From the NCBI GenBank assembly GCA_026392045.1, contig JAPLCU010000044.1, forward strand, positions 1-32,234: a stretch of DNA of 32,234 nucleotides. The letters are read 5' to 3'. The notes under the pieces are model-generated. The model did no database searches, was not told where the DNA came from, and saw only the letters and a list, made by a program, of their open reading frames with translations. The DNA comes from Armatimonadota bacterium (GTDB lineage: Bacteria; Armatimonadota; UBA5829). A program made the translations under genes and the position numbers. Of this stretch, positions 30,373-32,234 are shown piece after piece; within the stretch, counting starts at the first letter, position 1, and every line of letters begins with the position of its first letter.

Positions 30373-31467
30373 TTATACCTGCAAGTCGAAAATCAGATAC
30401 TCCAAAGCTCGGAGACAGTAACAAATGGCGATAACCGCCAGCCAAACTACCGTAATGGCCGTCATAATTTGAATGTCGGTATTCGTTCCCTGGATCGAGT
30501 GCGTCGAGCTTACCAGGAACGAGAAAAACCTGTCCGCTTTTGTGAGTCCTATCTCAACCCAATACGCCATCTGAGCGTAGTAATAATAAAAAACTGCGGC
30601 CACCAGCGGAATAACCAATGGGCATATAACTCGGTATTTCTGCCTCTGATGCTCAGAATATATCGAACAGCGCCGACACCTGGCCCGTTTGACGCCAGCA
30701 GGCACGGTGCTTTTAGACGGGCTATCCAGCCCAAGACTTTTCATGATGCCTCTATAAGAATCGTTATCAGGCGCATCCTTAGTCATTGACCGCAGAATTA
30801 TGCCTTCATCGCACATGCATCCTGACTTAATTCGCCAGCACGATTTTTTCTTCTGAAACGCCGGGCAGACATTTCTGACAAATTCTCTGCAGTAAGCCAT
30901 TTCCCAGCACTTGCAGATTAGCTTCTCAGCGCTCCTTTTCTTGGTCAAGCCAGTTGCGGTATTCAGCCTATACTCAACAACGCGACTGGATGATAACCCG
31001 CGCCAAATACGCACCACGCTGTCCCGCAAAACCAGCCAAACGCCCGGAAGCAAAAAAATGAGTCCCGTAAGACAGAGGCTGCTCACTATTTTTGCGGCCA
31101 AGCCGCTGCCGCTGTCCGCTCCGGGATTTGCACGCTCCCAAAGCGCTGGAACCCCAAAGTAGATTACAGCTCCGCCGATGGACATCAGCTGCCCGAGTAT
31201 TTCTTCAAAAAAGAACCGGAGAATCAGCGAACAAACTACTGCAATGCTCGAGTACTTGAGCATCATGCTCGCTGTCTGGATGCTATTGTCAAGGTAAACC
31301 TTATCAGCGGGCTTCATCTTGGGCATCTGGCGTAAATGATCGCCAAAAAGAGTGACCAGCAGATAACCTGCCGTCAAAACCAGTATTGGAACCCCTATCT
31401 TCAGCCCCAGTCCGGTAATCCGTTCGTTGAAAGCCATCAGGCGGTTCTTTTTGTCTTGAGTGACCAT
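30373..31467 (-). CDS. Cys-rich polytopic membrane protein before accB
   Basis: This is a 364-aa protein of unknown function. There are about five or six hydrophobic segments: ~20-40, ~70-88, ~98-110, ~126-148, ~281-303 and ~335-355. Between the fourth and fifth, residues 185-270 form a Cys-rich soluble insert: C185, C187-W, C193, C201-P-A, C210-W, C217, C219, then C264-x2-C267-x-I-Y. The same order (C-P-A, C-W, paired Cys, C-x2-C-x-[VI]-Y) occurs in the 65-aa protein at 3044-3241, which suggests a shared metal-binding module. The ATG at 31467 has GGAAGG. It ends one base before accB, so it is probably co-transcribed with efp/accB. I know of no link to carboxylase function. Confidence 0.82.
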   Translation of the reverse strand: MVTQDKKNRLMAFNERITGLGLKIGVPILVLTAGYLLVTLFGDHLRQMPKMKPADKVYLDNSIQTASMMLKYSSIAVVCSLILRFFFEEILGQLMSIGGAVIYFGVPALWERANPGADSGSGLAAKIVSSLCLTGLIFLLPGVWLVLRDSVVRIWRGLSSSRVVEYRLNTATGLTKKRSAEKLICKCWEMAYCREFVRNVCPAFQKKKSCWRIKSGCMCDEGIILRSMTKDAPDNDSYRGIMKSLGLDSPSKSTVPAGVKRARCRRCSIYSEHQRQKYRVICPLVIPLVAAVFYYYYAQMAYWVEIGLTKADRFFSFLVSSTHSIQGTNTDIQIMTAITVVWLAVIAICYCLRALEYLIFDLQV

Positions 31468-31598
31468 TGCCGGACCTTCCTGTGCGCAATATCGCCGGAC
31501 TCAGACAAGCTCCGGTTGCATTATATTCGCAATACGATTGCTAACTATAGTTGGTTTCCAATAATTAAGCGCAGCGCTTCTCGAAACCTATACCGACG

Positions 31599-32159
31599 CT
31601 AATCCTTACATCTTTCAAGGTATTCATTGGAGCGTGTATCAACCTTTATCCGATCGCCAACATTGATGAAAAACGGCACCGCAACAACAGCTCCGGTCTC
31701 AAGTGTAGCCGGCTTGCTTCCGCCCGACGCGGTATTGCCCTTCTCACCGGGCTCGGTTTCGGATACGATGGCTTCGATGGTGATTGGCAGTTCCACATTT
31801 ATGACCACGCCCTGATGGGAAAGCGCAGTAACCTGAACGCCGTCTTTGAGGTACTTGATGCCGTCTCCGATTTTCTCCCTGGACAGAGGCATCATCTCAT
31901 AGGTCTCGGTCTCCATGAAAAAGTATTCGCCGTCCTGCTCATAGCTGAACTGCAGCGGGAACCTGTCGAGAATCGCCTGTTCCATCTTCTCGCCCGCGCG
32001 CCAGGTCTTTTCGGTAGTTGCCCCGGTTCGGATGTTCTTGAGTTTGCTGCGCACAAAAGCGCCGCCTTTACCGGGCTTCACGTGCTGAAAATCTACGATT
32101 GTATAGATGTCATTATCAAAGATAATCGATATGCCGTTTCTGAAATCACTGGTGTCCAT
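31599..32159 (-). CDS. efp: Translation elongation factor P
   Basis: This is a 186-aa EF-P, which rescues ribosomes stalled at polyproline. The three-domain length is standard. The ATG at 32159 (MDTSDFRNGISI) is favoured because family members start here; GGAGG lies 13 bases upstream, a long spacing, and a TTG closer to it cannot be excluded. The modification loop is HVKPGKGGAFVR with Lys31 at the tip (equivalent to E. coli Lys34). The C-terminal domain shows VGDRIKVDTRSNEYLER. PoxA/EpmA genes are not in the window, so the modification type is unknown. It is the first gene of the minus-strand run toward accB-accC-nusB-folD. Confidence 0.97.
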   Translation of the reverse strand: MDTSDFRNGISIIFDNDIYTIVDFQHVKPGKGGAFVRSKLKNIRTGATTEKTWRAGEKMEQAILDRFPLQFSYEQDGEYFFMETETYEMMPLSREKIGDGIKYLKDGVQVTALSHQGVVINVELPITIEAIVSETEPGEKGNTASGGSKPATLETGAVVAVPFFINVGDRIKVDTRSNEYLERCKD

Positions 32160-32201
32160 CGATGTAGACAATCCTCCAACTTTACTATAAATACCGAACG
32201 A

Positions 32202-32231
32202 ATTATAGCATATCCCGTGCTTAGGCCGCAA
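32202..32231 (-). promoter_or_regulatory. Promoter of efp
   Basis: On the minus strand TTGCGG (plus 32226-32231), an 18-base spacer and TATAAT (32202-32207), with TGC directly before the -10 box making it an extended -10. It is the likely promoter of the efp transcription unit. Confidence 0.7.
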
Positions 32232-32234
32232 ATA

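Overview
The window looks like chromosomal DNA of a free-living, diderm-type environmental bacterium. Clues are signal-peptide glycoside hydrolases, two PEP-CTERM surface proteins, a TIGR03790-type secreted protein, a split acetyl-CoA carboxylase, c-di-GMP signalling genes and intergenic spacers crowded with palindromes. This mix fits Armatimonadota or another deep lineage near the Planctomycetes/Verrucomicrobia. No rRNA or other phylogenetic marker is present, so the assignment is an inference. I found no tRNA, rRNA, CRISPR array, transposase or phage gene.

Layout. (1) 1-2800: a secreted GH127 beta-L-arabinofuranosidase, a hairpin and a 25-codon membrane-peptide ORF on the minus strand. (2) 2.8-4.5 kb: a c-di-GMP-I (GEMM-I) riboswitch, then a 65-aa Cys-rich protein and a membrane GGDEF-family protein whose catalytic motif is destroyed but whose RxxD inhibitory site is intact. 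(3) 4.5-6.4 kb (minus): two paralogous exported proteins, one extremely Met-rich. (4) 6.6-8.6 kb: accD-accA. (5) 8.7-9.0 kb: an antitoxin gene beside a deleted relE-type toxin remnant. (6) 9.1-10.9 kb: an MFS exporter and a 52-aa orphan with its own promoter and terminator. (7) 11-14.5 kb: a TIGR03790-family protein and two PEP-CTERM proteins. (8) 14.7-15.75 kb: GNAT and GrpB-family proteins. (9) 15.8-22.2 kb: GH30-CBM6-PA14 (minus), an M24 peptidase and a second GH127 without signal peptide. (10) 22.3-24.8 kb: a Gly/Tyr-rich exported protein, a receiver-HD-GYP protein, a ferredoxin and a YHS protein. (11) 24.9-32.2 kb (minus): efp, a Cys-rich membrane protein, accB, a pilin-like protein, accC, nusB, folD, an MNT/HEPN pair and a zinc-ribbon/TPR membrane protein.

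How the parts connect. Carbohydrate scavenging is represented by two GH127 enzymes (one exported, one apparently cytoplasmic) and an exported GH30. Fatty-acid synthesis is covered by accDA and accBC at two loci. c-di-GMP appears three times: as riboswitch ligand, as probable ligand of the I-site-only GGDEF protein encoded on the same transcript, and as substrate of the HD-GYP phosphodiesterase, whose receiver has Asn in place of the phosphoacceptor Asp. The Cys/Trp motif of the 65-aa riboswitch-controlled protein recurs inside the membrane protein encoded directly before accB. The strongest candidate for an undescribed system is the riboswitch / small Cys protein / degenerate GGDEF cassette. 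A second is a family of REP-like GGGCGGGATT palindromes, each next to a short tandem duplication.
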